NCBI RefSeq assembly: GCF_018991925.1
Contig: NW_024753828.1
Span: 1,221,120-1,285,119, forward strand
Reading direction: 5' to 3'
Source: Homarus americanus
Lineage: Eukaryota; Arthropoda; Malacostraca; Decapoda; Nephropidae
DNA: 64,000 nt
The notes beneath the pieces were generated by a model. It did no database searches and was not told the origin of the DNA. It saw only the letters and a program-made list of their open reading frames with translations. The stretch's first letter is position 1, and the number at the start of each line of letters is the position of its first letter. A program made the translations under genes and the position numbers. Positions 10,873-22,463 of this stretch are shown here, in pieces.

Positions 10873-12714
10873 TGTCATTCCTAAAAACCCATTCAATTCA
10901 TATTACGTTACATAACATTCAAATCCACCGCGCTTGTAGAATCTCAGAAAACGGGAAACATTGATGAAGGATAACTCACCTACTCAATGTTACTGAATCA
11001 TGTGTTGTGTTGGACCCAGGTACGGTTATATAATATTAATTGTATGTATTCATAGCATTAAGGAGAACTCGGGGTATCCATAAGATAATTGGGAAAGTCC
11101 AGTTGAGCCGGACTAGTGTACTGTAGGACTAAGTGTGGATCATGGTTTGAAGGTCATACTATTTACGTCTGTGAACGTGTAGCGAACATAACTTCCACAG
11201 ATATCATATGAAAATACATGAGAACAATGATCTGGAAAAAGGATAAATGTATCAGAACTATGTGAGGTGTTGGAAGTGACCCAGAAACTATACTTGAAAG
11301 GAAATATCTTGTATGCGTCGGGGTGAACTTAATACACCTCGTATCCTCACGTGACATATACCCACGACATGTACAATGATCAGAGAATCTTATGTCTGTG
11401 TTCAAATAGTGCAATGTGTGAGAGGAGGATCCCTAATTACAGTTTTAAGTGAAGTGGATACACCTACGCCATGAACATTCGGCCTTTGTTTTAGGGAGCG
11501 TCCTGTGCCCGCCTCGAGTGTGCCGCGTTGATTTTACCCACGAATTAGCAAACCAGAACCTTACCTTAGTGTGTAATTTAGGTTTAAAATATGTGTTTAT
11601 GAGGCATGAGTGACAATATACCGAAAAGTGTTCAGGTGAGAACAGTAAGAAATAAAAGTAAAATTAAAGATTGGAAACTGTAGGCCTACGCTGTGACGAG
11701 CGGCGGGGCATTGCCCTCAGTACCCTCCGTTCTACCGTCACCTCAGGTCAGTGTCCTATCGGGCTATATCCCGCCCTATAATTAAGGCTTATATAGAAGT
11801 TATTACAGTTTAAAGCTTTGCCTGATGTACCAGTAATAGTAATGTGTCAGGGTGTGTGATAACCGCCCGTCAGGCATTCTTTCTCAGTACCCTCCGTTCT
11901 ACCGTCACCTCAGGTCCCATGCAGTCGGAGTGCCTTGCTGCGCGGCAGCCATTATCCCTGTGAGCGTCCCACCAGGTGGTGACTACTCCCAGCTATGCCA
12001 ATCCACTGTGAACCTGTGGATTCCCAGCACACCACTCCAAATGAGTAGTAACAAATAAGGAGACCGTGAGAAACTCCGCGGTCGTCACTGGGAGCGACCT
12101 ATAATACCAGGCGTAGAAATAGTACTGGTATGTCTCTTGGTGAAGCCCTCGTCTTTACCCACCGAGGAAGGTGTGCGAACGAGGCGCCTGTTATGTATAC
12201 CTAAAAATTATAAGGAGTCCCATACCTGCAGGTGTGGAGTGTAACAGGTGTGTTGAGATGGTGCTACTATGTATGATAACCGACGGTGCTATACTCCAGG
12301 TGGAGCAGTCTGATGTGTTAAAGGGTAGTGTAAGAAGGAATGACCGAGGTAAGGAGGTCACAGATTGTTATGCAGTAAGTATGTGGATGACACGCCATTA
12401 ATGTAAGACGTCTGGTGCCGAGCGGGGGAACCAACATTTTCGTTATTCTTCTGAGGAAGGCCAATTCATTTGTATGTTTTTTACCAGTATGCTTTATAAG
12501 GAATAAATTAATTAAGACATGTTATGGTTTCACCCTTCTTTCCCCTTATCGATCTGGTCAATGAAAAACCTAACCCAATGCCTAGTCCACTCTGCACGCT
12601 ACCTAACGAGCTACATGCTGTCCAGAGGGGGTCTGGTGGCAGCCACCCTCAGAAATTAAGATTAGAGTTAAGTATTTACCCTTAGAATTAGTGACCCCCA
12701 GTCTGGCAGTATAG
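10873..12714 (+). repeat. Long LTR-like repeat and leader, copy 2
   Basis: TGTCATTCC at 10873 with TTCATATTACG shortly after matches the starts at 6819 and 59089. The 3' end, with AATAAA near 12503 and TGGTGGCAGCC at 12634, matches the corresponding parts of the other two. From 11193 on it is identical to 1-1522. No coding capacity recognised; the open frames at 11852 and 12171 have no known similarity. Confidence 0.5.
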
Positions 12715-13228
12715 TCGGTAAAAGGACTATGCACATCACCCTACGACCCGAGTTGCAACGGACTATGCGAGCGATTCAATGGGACGCTAAAGAAAATGCT
12801 GAAGAAGATGGCAGCTGAGCAACCAAAGGAATGGCCTCGCCACGTTGCTCCCTTGCTTTTTGCATATCGCGAGGTTCCGCAGAGTTCCCTTAAGTTTTCC
12901 CCATTCGAATTGCTGTACGGGAGAACTGTTCGAGGACCCTTGCATATATTGCGTGAATTATGGGATGACAAGCAGCCTGACCCAGAAGTAAAGACCACTT
13001 ACGCCTATGTCATTGACCTCGCTGACCGTCTTCAAGCTACATGTGAGTTGGCCAAACAAGAGCTCATCAACGCCCAGCACACGATAGGAAAACAAAGCTT
13101 CGTCAGTTGAACGTTTGGGACAACTGCCTGGTCTTACTCCCCACTGTGCAGAACAAACTTCTGGCGCAGTGGAAGGGCCCTTACGACTTTATCCAACGTG
13201 TATCTGACTACAATTATATTATGTAAGT
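12715..13228 (+). pseudogene. Ty3/gypsy integrase C-terminal remnant, copy 2
   Basis: Identical to 1523-2036: the core end around the catalytic glutamate, FSPFELLYGR, a frame change, then the GPY/F module. Same interpretation and same position upstream of the reverse transcriptase. Confidence 0.85.
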
Positions 13229-13346
13229 AGGAAATCATCGGAAAAGATTTCACAGAATATTATTACCAGCAGGATTATCCATCCTTAGGAATACCTGGAT
13301 TCCGTGAATGGTCACCTGAACAACAGCAGTACAGTACCTAGAAACT

Positions 13347-14768
13347 GTGAGGGGTCACTACTGTCCGGATAACTCCATCATTTGTGCAGCCGCCGTGGTC
13401 CCTACCAGTGACGACGAACACGAACTTATCACTGTACAAGCCCAGCAGATAGAGACAGCTGATAATATAACCCTGGGGACAAATCTCTCTGACCGGGAAA
13501 AAGAACGATTTATGACCCTTCTTCGCCGATTTTCAGATAATTTTTTCGGACAAGCATAAAGTTGGCTTGGTTGATGATCATACCATACAATTAATTAGTT
13601 CAAAACCTGTACGGGTAAAGCCATACATCATTCCTCGGAGACTGGTGGAGCCGGTCAAGCAGGAAATTGGACAGATGGAAGCAGCAGGCATAATTGAAAA
13701 GTCCTCATCATCGTATTGCAGTCCCCTCGTGGTAGTCCAGAAGAAAGATGCAGGTGTGAGAATTTGTGGTGATTACCGGAGGGTGAATGCTATCACCAAG
13801 GTGGATGCAGAGCCAATGAGTGACCAGAGGGTTATATTCTCCAGACTATCCGGCTTAAAAGTATTTTCCAAATTAGATCTAAAAAAAAGTTTTTTTTTTT
13901 TCCAAATCCCTCTTCATCCAGACAGCCGACCAATCACAGCTTTCAGCAGTTCTCCCTTTTGGCCTCGTTAACAGTCCTGCTCTTTTCAACAGAGCAATGC
14001 GGAAGGTCCTGCACAATGTTCGCGGAGTAGAAGTCTTCATGGATGATATCCTCATTCACACTGCCACAATTGAAGAGCATATCATTATCCTTGCACAAGT
14101 TTTTCAGAGGCTTCAAGATTTCAACCTTACCATTAAGCCCAGCAAATGGGAGATCGGCCGATAGGCCCACCACGAAAAAGCAAATAAGATCCTCCTTGGG
14201 CCTTGCCGGATACTACAGGGATTTCATCCCAAACTTCGCAGTGATTGCGCTACCACTCTACGAACTTTTGATAAAACATGCACCAAACAAATTCTAATGG
14301 ACTTCTCACCACGAAGATTCATTCAAACCTTGAAAAATCAGATATGTACACAACCAATTCTTCAGTTGCCTAATTTTGATAAACCTTTTATTCTCAGAAC
14401 AGACGCTTCTCTGGACGGGATCGGAGCTGTACAGTACTTCTACAAGAAATCGAGGGCGAGGTATATCCGGTGACATACCATAACAAAAATCTAAAGCCTG
14501 CAGAGAAGAATTACAGCACGGTTGAAACGGAATTACTAGCCATAGTGGAAGGTATAAAGAAATATTATTTTTATTTATGTGATGGAAAATTTTCCATCAC
14601 ATGCCCTTAACAAGCCTCCGCACCTCTAAAAACTCAAATGCAAGATTAACACGGTGGGCGTTATACCTCCAACAATTCAATTTCACGATTCGATATATCG
14701 GAGGAAGTGCAAATGTCGGAGCTGATCTTCTTTCTAGACTAATGGTAAAGGATACAGATAATCAGTAG
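13347..14768 (+). pseudogene. Ty3/gypsy reverse transcriptase-RNase H remnant, copy 2
   Basis: Identical to 2155-3576, including the T-run frameshift (now 13891-13902), FMDD at 14036-14047 and the stop after the RNase H end. The polypurine-like tract follows at 14838-14848. Confidence 0.9.
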
Positions 14769-14979
14769 ATGAACCAACGTCGGAAACAGGGCCATAGAAT
14801 TGTAAACTTTTCCTTTCCTAAAGAAAAAATTATTTTCGCAGGGGCGAATGTCATGCCATGACTATGGACCAGCTGGCTAAGGACTTGTTGGCTGGTTCAA
14901 GCAGCAATTACCTCACGTCACAGTGCGTCAAACCGGGACTAGCCAATGAGTCGGACTCCTGGCTGGCCCAGTCAACACT

Positions 14980-15707
14980 TGCTGCCGTGAGCTGTGTGTG
15001 CTGTGGAGTCCTGCCGTGAGCTGGGTGTGCTGTGGGAGTCCTGCCGTGAGCTGTGTGTGATCTGAGAGTCCTGCCATGAGCTGTGTGCGCTGTTGAGTCC
15101 TGCCGTGAGCTGTGTGTGTTGTGGGAGTCCTGCCGTGAGCTGTGTGCTGTAGGAGTACTGTCATGAGCCGTGGGAGTCCTGCCATGAGCCGTGTGCTGTG
15201 GGAGTACTGCCGTGAGCCGTGTGCTGTGGGAATCCTGCCATCAGCCGTGTGCTGTGCTGTGAGCCGTGTGCTGTGGGAACCATGAGCCGTGTGCTGTGGG
15301 AGTACAGCCGTGAGCGTGCTGTAGGAGCGTGTGCTGTAGAGTACTCGAGCGTGTGCGTGAGCCAGGAGTACCTGTGTGCTGTGGGAAGAAGCCGTGTGAG
15401 TGCTGTATGTAGTACGTGAGCCGTGAGCCGTGTGCTGTGGGAATCCTGCCGTGAGCCGTGTGCTATAAGAGTATTGTCGTAAGCCGTGGGCTGTGGGAGT
15501 CGAGCCGTGTGCTGTGGGAATCCTGCCGTGAACCGTGAGCTGTGGTAGTACTGCAGTGAGCCGTGTGCTATGGGAGTCCTGCCGTGAGCTGTGTGCTGTG
15601 GTAGTACTGCCGTGAGCCGTGTGCTGTGGGAGTCCTGCAGTGAGACTAGTGCTGTGGGAGTCCTGCCTTGAACCGTGTGCTGTGGGAGTATTGTCGTGAG
15701 TCGTAGG
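14980..15707. repeat. 28-bp minisatellite, copy 2
   Basis: Same array as 3788-4735 but about 220 bp shorter. The difference is confined to 15256-15439, where units are also more rearranged. Minus-strand open frames of up to 265 codons here are repeat artefacts. Confidence 0.9.
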
Positions 15708-15785
15708 AGAGCTGCCGTGTGTCATACCAGCGTTGAGTGTTTTAATTATTAAATAGTTAAGTCCACCCTTACACGTTGTTAATAC

Positions 15786-17388
15786 TGTAGTGGATACCTC
15801 CCCTACAAACGCTGTTTGTCGCTGAGTAGCCGACCCCGCGAATTCCCCAGTGTATGCCTCGTGGTCTAGGTCAACCAGCGCCGCCTTACATAAGACTTGA
15901 CCTCGTGGTGACCACTCTCTTTCTACCTACACCAACCAGCAAGCAACACCACCCCCCCTCCTCCTCCTCCTCCTCCTCCTCCTGCCTGGCGGTCCTCGCT
16001 CCCGCCGGCGAGCAACCCACAAGCTGGTCCTCTTCTGAGCACCCTCACCAACCAGCTCTCTCTACATCACGCTTGTAACCATGTAAAGTTATCGAGGTAG
16101 TAGATAATGACGAAAATTACGATGTTATTTACTTACTGTAGACTTTAGCAAAGCATTTGACAGAGTACCGCATCAGAGGCTTCTGAGACAAATTAAGGCT
16201 CATGGTATCGAGGGGAAAGTTTTAAATTGGATAAAATCATGGCTCACCGATAGACCGTAGAGGGTCAGCATAGATGGTGTTAAATCTGAGTGGGGCCGTG
16301 TAACCAGTGGGGTTCCCCAGGGGTCAGTACTAGGCCCACTCTTGTTCATAATCTACATAAACTATCTAGATAATGGGATCAGCAGTGACATAAGCAAGTT
16401 TGCGGATGACACCAAAATAGGGCGGCAGATTAATTCAGAGCAGGATGCAAATGCATTACAGGAGGATCTAAATAAACTGCAGGGGTGGTCTGAAAAATGG
16501 CAAATGAAATTCAACACCAGCAAGTGCAGTGTACTTAATATTGGAAGAACAAATACTGATAATGTATACAGCCTTAACAACATCAACCTAGAGAAGTCGA
16601 CTTGTGAAAGAGACATAGGGGTACTTGTAAGCCCGGACCTACGGCCTAGAAAACAGTGCGTTAATGTTCGAAATAAGGCAAACAGAGCATTGGGTTTTAT
16701 ATCTAGAAGTGTAAGTAACAAGAGTGCAGAGGTCTTATTGCAACTATATCTTGCACTAGTCAGGCCGCACCTCGATTATGCGGTTTAGTTCTGGTGCCCT
16801 TATTATAGAATGGATATCAATTCACTAGAGTCGGTGCAGCGAAGAATGACAAAAATGATTCCGGGACTTAGAAACCTTCCATATCAGGATAGGTTAAAGA
16901 AACTTAACTTGCATTCCCTAGAAAGACGAAGAGTGCGGGGAGATATGATAGAAGTATTTAAGTGGGTGAAAGGAATCAATAAAGGGGATAGATAAAGTTC
17001 TTATAATATCCGAGCAGGATAGGACTCGGAGCAACGGATTCAAGTTGGATAAGTTTAGGTTTAGGAGGAAGATAGGAAGAAACTGGTTCACAAATAGGGT
17101 GGTGGACGAGTGGAACAAGCTTAGCAGCTTTGTAGTAAGTGCGGGAACTCTGGAAAGTTTCAAAAGGAGGCTAGATAGATTCATGGATGATAGAGAGTGG
17201 TAGTAACTCTCGACAGGAGCTGCCATGCACAGGCCAACCGGCTTATTGCAGACTCCTTATGTTCTTATGCTGCCTTCCCAGCACCAAGCTGCATTGTACA
17301 TCCAATACAATATGTATACAGAGAGCACATTGTGAGTTTTCTTTCTCCATCCCATCCTGAGTGTGAACCCAACAACCCGTACCCCACA
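15786..17388 (+). mobile_element. Solo LTR (family 2) carrying a LINE insertion
   Basis: The LTR starts TGTAGTGGATACC and ends ACCCCACA, flanked on both sides by ATAC (15782-15785 and 17389-17392), a 4-bp target duplication as expected for gypsy-type elements. Its two parts, 15786-16083 and 17270-17388, are separated by a LINE. Without the LINE the LTR is about 417 bp, near the 474 bp of the intact relative at 26240-26713. No internal region is present, so it arose by recombination between two LTRs. Confidence 0.85.
16084..17269 (+). pseudogene. CR1-like LINE (family C), 5'-truncated, copy 2
   Basis: Same LINE as 5112-5961 but complete to the 3' end. Contains GVPQGSVLGPLLF, the FADD motif near 16400, a TAG in the RPHLDYAV region (16787), a two-base loss near 16990 that breaks KGINKGD, and the C-terminal FRFRRKIGRNW-type stretch. 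The 3' end is a short TTATGTTCTTATG repeat, the tail type seen on the related LINEs here. Inserted in the LTR between CCATG and CTGCC. Confidence 0.9.
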
Positions 17389-17405
17389 ATACCAACCCTA
17401 TTGTT

Positions 17406-17585
17406 CTATTGGAAATAGCATAACATAAGTGTTAGTGACTGTGTTAGTGACTGTGTAAGCGTTAGTGACTGTGTAAGTGCTAGTGACTGTGTAGGAGTAA
17501 GTGACTGTGTAAGAGTAAGTGATTGTGTAAGTGTTCGTGATTGTGTAAGTGTTAGTAATTGTGTTAGTGATTGTGTAACTGTGAA
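17406..17585. repeat. 18-bp tandem repeat (GTGTAAGTGTTAGTGACT)
   Basis: About nine imperfect units. On the minus strand it reads as a Thr-Gln-Ser-Leu-Thr-Leu hexapeptide repeat because the unit length is divisible by three; no other sign of coding. Confidence 0.85.
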
Positions 17586-18007
17586 GCTTCTTATCATTAG
17601 TACCAATTATTTTTTTGTGAATAATACGAAGAAATGAACGATGATCCTAAAAATAATGAGAGAGAGAAATAGTGAACGAGAGAGAAAGAAATTACAAAAA
17701 GAGAGAGAAAAATAAAATAAGATAAAAAGAGAGAACGAGAGTTATAAAAAAGAGAAAAAGAGATTAAGAAAGAGACTGAGATCGAGTCAACGAAAGATAA
17801 AAGGTGAGAACGAAAGAGAAAATAAGACAGAGAAAGAGAAAAAAGCCTATTTGCAAACCAAACACCCGACAATTTGCCTCACCCCCTCACCCCCCGCACC
17901 TGACAAACACCACAAAACTAAAACATTTCTCATTTGACCCCAGAGTGTCACGAGGTTACACAGACGCTAGCATGCCTCAGGAACGCCGCTGCACACACAC
18001 ACACACA
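17586..18007. other. Purine-rich stretch, no gene
   Basis: 17640-17850 is almost all A and G (GAGAGA, AAAGAGAG runs). The rest is unassigned, ending in a short CA run (17992-18011). Confidence 0.7.
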
Positions 18008-18427
18008 CACACCATCCTCGACACCGGCTCCTACTACCACCTGAGATCCCTAGTCCGAGAATTGCTGTTCGACACCACAACCGCATCCAGCCCATACGTG
18101 CACGAACTGATCTCTATAAGAACAGCCGAGTCCCAACCATTGTAAAAATTATCAATAACTTGTAATAAACCAGTGTATTCACTCCCAGTAAACACTACTC
18201 CTTGCACTGTCACTATGTTGAAATGAACTGTAGTTTGAGCTTTTCCCCATCTAGTTATTATATATCTTATTTGTGTCATTTATGTTACTTGTATATTATT
18301 TGTAATTCGAAACCCATTCCCCAAATATGTAACTGTATATTTTCAGCCTTCTGGCTGCCAAGCTCTTTCAATAAACCGTTAATTATTATTATTATTATTA
18401 TTATTATCATTATTATTATTATTATTA
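18008..18427 (+). repeat. I-like LINE 3' end with (ATT)n tail
   Basis: Matches the reverse complement of 28796-29240, the 3' untranslated end of the I-like LINE at 28796-32402. It runs through TTTCAATAAACCGTT into an ATT triplet run at 18378-18427, the tail type known for the I clade. It is a 5'-truncated insertion. Confidence 0.85.
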
Positions 18428-18436
18428 CACATACAA

Positions 18437-18613
18437 ACACACACACACACACGCGCGCGGTTGCGAATAAGTTACCCTCTACGTACAGAACCAAACAAAT
18501 AATTTATTTGAAATAATCTGTAACATTCAGTGCCATAATATCCTGACCCAAAGAATGAGTATGGGGCGCACAATAAACAAGCCGCTGTAAGTGGCAAAAT
18601 TAAAAAAATTACA
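18437..18613 (+). repeat. Second I-like LINE 3' UTR piece, out of order
   Basis: Matches the reverse complement of about 29300-29490 (CATTCAGTGCCATAATATCC is shared). In the intact element this part precedes the one at 18008-18427, so order is permuted here. Flanked by CA runs on both sides (18427-18452, 18614-18642). Confidence 0.75.
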
Positions 18614-18642
18614 TGCACACACACACACACACACACACACAC
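18614..18642. repeat. (CA)n microsatellite
   Basis: Uninterrupted CA dinucleotides. From 18643 to about 18850 I see nothing recognisable. Confidence 0.95.
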
Positions 18643-18865
18643 TCTATATATCTATCTCTCGTTCGGTCAAGCCATGCAAGAGCTTCAGCATGGTGTAAAG
18701 GGAACAACCTCCGTGAGACATAGTCGTGATATGTTTAAATTTATACCAGATGTTTCCCTCTGAGAAACAAGACCTAAATCCCTTGAGAGAGACACACGAT
18801 TAAGGTACTCGGGTTCTGCTTCCAAGTAAAATACAAGATGGGTCATCTGGTGGCCTGGTGGTGGT

Positions 18866-21800
18866 CACTGACTTCTCTCTCTCTTTTTACTTTTTCCTTT
18901 TAACTTTTATCTTCTTCACCACTGATCGGCTCGATAGCCTCTTGGGCGATCGGTCACGTCTCTGTTACGCACTGTTGGCAAGTGCCGGGCATGCACCAAC
19001 TCCTGAATGTACCTGAACCTACTCCAGTGTTCGTCAAGTCTGGTCTTGAAAGAGCTCACACTCGGTGCCGTCACAACACTTTCTGGTAGATTGTTCCAAA
19101 AGTTCACAACTCTCACTCCAAAAAAGTTTACCCTCACAGTTTTCTGGACTTGCAGCTTCTTCAATCTTGAGCTGTGACCCCTTGGGGGGCGAGCGTCCGC
19201 CAGCTCCAAATAAGGACACTCGACTGAGTAGTGCCCCTTGAGATGCTTATACATCTCAATTAGGACGCCCCTTGCCCGTCTGTAGTATAAGCAAGGCAAG
19301 TTCAGGCGCTCCAATCTCTCAGGGTAGCTGAGGTGCCGAAGTGCAGGCACCAGTCTGGTGGCCCTCCTTTGAAAATTATCAACCAACTGACAGTCCCTAG
19401 CATATCTCGGGGACCAGACGGGGTGACAGTACTCCAGATGAGGAAGCACTTCACTCTTGAAGATCGTTACGAGGGACGGACCGTCTAGATACCTGAACGA
19501 CCTTCTTATAAGACCCAATAATTTATTTACCTGATTTACCTTCTTCTTGCAATGACCCGATAACTTCAGCTCATTGTCAACATACAAACCTAGGTCCTTC
19601 TCACATTCAGTCCCAAATAGTGCAGTTTCTTCATCCCGTTGGGACATATGATATGCTTCCTTACCGTTGGTACCCCCCAGATGCATCCTTTTACACTTTG
19701 TGACATTAAATCTCAGCAGCCATTTCTTCGACCATTCTTGGTGCTCACAGAGATCTTTCTGGAGCTCTTCACAGTCCTCTTGGTTTCCCGAAATAACTTT
19801 GCGTCATCGGCAAACATTTGTATGGAGGAGTGTACGTCAGGCATGTCATTTATGAAACAAACAAACAACAGCGGGCCCAATGCACTCCCCTGTGGTACCC
19901 CGCTTGTGACAGGTACGGATGATGATTTTCGTGCCATTAATCACCACACACTGCTTGCGGTCATGTAGAAAATCTTCTATCCACGCTAGGACATTTCCCC
20001 GATTTCCATGCCCTTCCAGTTTGATTTTCAGCCTTTCGTGGGGTACACTGTCGAAAGCCTTGGCAAAATCTAGGTATATATTGTCAATATTACCACCCCA
20101 TTCCAGAATATGGGTCCAAATATCCATACCTTGAGCAATTGCGTTAAGCAGGAGCGCCTCGGCATAAAATCGTGTTGGCAATCCTTTACAAGGTTGTTTT
20201 GTAGTAGATGTTCCATCGCGGCATCTCTGATAATACTCTCAAGTTTTTTTTACATATTATGCTGGTCAGGCTCACCGGTCTATAGTTGTTCGTGGAGTGA
20301 CAATCGCCCTTCTTAAAGATAGGACTCACATAAGCCATTTTCCATTCACTGGGACCCTTTGCAATGCAGGGGTGGTCTGAAAAATGGCAAATGAAATTCA
20401 ACACCAGCAAGTGCAGCGTACTTAATATTGGAAGAACAAATACTTATAATGTATACAGCCTTAACAACATCAACCTAGAGAAGTCGACTTGTGAAAGAGA
20501 CTTAGAGGTACTTGTAAGCCCGGACCTACGGCCTAGAAAACAGTGCGTTAATGTTCGAAATAAGGCAAACAGAGTATTGGGTTTTATATCTAGAAGTGTA
20601 AGTAACAAGAGTGCAGAGGTCTTATTGCAACTATATCTTGCGCTAGTTAGGCCGCACCTCGATTATGCGGTTCAGTTCTGGTGCCCCTATTATAGAATGG
20701 ATATAAATTCACTAGAGTCGGTGCAGCGAAGAATGACAAAAATGATTCCGGGACTTAGAAACCTTCCATATCAGGATAGGTTAAAGAAACTTAACTTGCA
20801 TTCCCTAGAAAGACGAAGAGTGCGGGGAGATATGATAGAAGTATTTAAGTGGGTGAAAGGAATCAATAAAGGGGATATAGATAAAGTTCTTATAATATCC
20901 GAGCAGGATAGGACTCGGAGCAACGGATTCAAGTTGGATAAGTTTAGGTTTAGGAGGGAGATAGGAAGAAACTGGTTCACAAATAGGGTGGTGGACGAGT
21001 GGAACAAGCTTAGCAGCTTTGTAGTAAGTGCGGGAACTCTGGAAAGTTTCAAAAGGAGGCTAGATAGATTCATGGATGATAGAGAGTGGTAGTAACTCTC
21101 GACAGGAACTGCCATGCACAGGCCAACCGGCCTATTGCAGACTCCTTATTTTCTTATGTTCTTATGTTTCTTATGTTCTTTGTTCATCCAGGCATTTACA
21201 AAACAGGATCTTCAGGGGCTTGGCAAGCTCGTTGCACAACTCTCTTAGCACTCTAGGATGCACCATGTCAGGGCCGGGACTTTTATGGACCTTTAGCTTT
21301 GACAGTTTATTTCTGATACCCTCTTCTATGAACACAATGTGGGTCAGTGCTGTGTCGAACCGTCTGTCCTCAAACGCAGGAAGGTTAATCGCATCCTCTC
21401 TGGTGAACACCGAGGAAAAGAAGCTGTCCAGTGCCTCAGCTTTATCCTGGTCATGTTCTACGTAACCACCATTTTCAAGCCTCAGGTCTGATACTCCTTG
21501 TCGCGTTTTTTAATTTCGACCTTGCATAACAGTAAAACGCCTTTGGGTTTGACTTGACCTCGCTTGCAACCAGCCTCTGGAACTCCCTTTCAGCCCTTCT
21601 ACACTCTATCTTTGCTTGGTTTTTGGCTCTTGCATACAGCCCCCTGTCCTGCTCATCATTTGACCCAACCCACGTCTTGAATTTCTGGGTTTTCTTCTTA
21701 ACTTTGTCGACCGCCGCATGGTTCATGTGTAGGGATCCCCTCGTATTCCTAGAGGCACTGGGCTTGGTCTTGGGTATATATTTATCGATCAAATGGGTCA

Positions 21801-22050
21801 CTTTACTAGTTATGATATTCAGCATAGTGTCTGCATTCTTGTGCCTTAATGAGTCAGGCCTGTTGATACCCCTCATCTCTTCCCTCATCCCGTTGTAATT
21901 TCCCTTGTAATATTTGCACCTTGGCCTGGCCTTATCTTGAACTAGGTAACAGTTAAATCTGAATGACAATACTATATGGTGACTGGTGCCAACTGGGGCC
22001 AAGGTGTTCCAGTTTGGTCATTATACCCTCCTCGTTTGTTATGATGAGGT
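18866..22050 (-). pseudogene. CR1-like LINE (family A), RT part
   Basis: The 3' two thirds of a non-LTR retrotransposon on the minus strand. 22002-21475: endonuclease-RT linker. 21410-21171: FTRED..LPAFEDRRFDTAL and SPGPDMVHPRVL. 20360-20186: EWKMAYVSPIFKKGD and NNYRPVSLTSI. 20181-19846: DFAKAFDSVPHERL. 19937-19713: [15 protein letters not shown] and FADDAKLF (active site near 19810). 19686-18916: a 256-codon open frame with the C-terminal LGLIRRSFRYLD and RRATRLVPALRHLSYPERLE. Frame breaks separate the blocks. It is interrupted by a LINE C fragment (20361-21177) and its 5' part continues beyond the LTR element at 26714. Confidence 0.92.
20361..21177 (+). mobile_element. CR1-like LINE (family C) fragment with open 242-codon frame
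   Basis: Inserted in LINE A in the opposite direction, with CTTTG on both sides as a likely target duplication (about 20356-20360 and 21178-21182). The frame 20364-21092 covers the end of the RT and the C-terminal domain, from GWSEKWQMKFNTSKC to a stop after DREW, without a break. The tail is TTCTTATG repeats. The sequence is close to the copies at 5112 and 16084 but lacks their stop and two-base loss, so it is the better-preserved member. Confidence 0.88.
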
Positions 22051-22197
22051 TGTAGTGGAATTCTCCCCTACAAACGCTGTTTGTCGCTGAGTAGCCGACC
22101 CCACCAATTCCCCAGTGTATGCCTCGTGGTCTAGATCAACCAGCGCCGCCATACACCACGGAGCGTGGGTCAACTACTAAGCCACGCCAACCCCCGC

Positions 22198-22204
22198 TAT
22201 TTAA
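22198..22204 (+). promoter_or_regulatory. TATA-like box in 5' LTR
   Basis: TATTTAA in CCCCGCTATTTAAGACCTG, conserved in the 3' LTR at 26388-26394. A plausible core promoter for the LTR; inferred from sequence and position only. Confidence 0.4.
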
Positions 22205-22463
22205 GACCTGACCTCGTGGTGACCTGTCCTCTTTCTACCAACACCAACCAGCCAGCAACACCTCCTCCGCCGCTGCCTGGCGGCCCTCGCTCCTCCTCCT
22301 CCGCCTGCCTGGCGGTCCTCTCTCCCGCCGGCGAGCATGGCGACCCACAAGCTGTCCTTCTCTGAGCGTCCTCACCAACCAGCTCTCTCTACATCACGTT
22401 TGTAACCATGCTGCCTTCCCAGCACCAAGCTGCATTGTACATCCAATACAACATGTATATAGA

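Larger units (their letters stand above)
11193..16933. repeat. Large duplicated block, copy 2
   Basis: Second copy of the block at 1-5961. Here the sequence continues past the point where copy 1 meets the gap: the LINE runs on to its 3' end at 17269 and the enclosing LTR resumes to 17388. The left junction (11193) lies inside an LTR-like repeat that starts near 10873, so the duplicated block has no natural element boundary on that side, only the window edge in copy 1. Confidence 0.95.

Noticed and set aside
14928..15725. 265-codon minus-strand open frame rich in Ser, Thr, His, Arg
   Set aside because: It lies wholly in the 28-bp minisatellite; the repeat lacks stops in this frame. No initiation context or homology.
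18285..18516. Frames with Ile runs and His-Thr repeats
   Set aside because: LINE 3' UTR with ATT and CA microsatellites.
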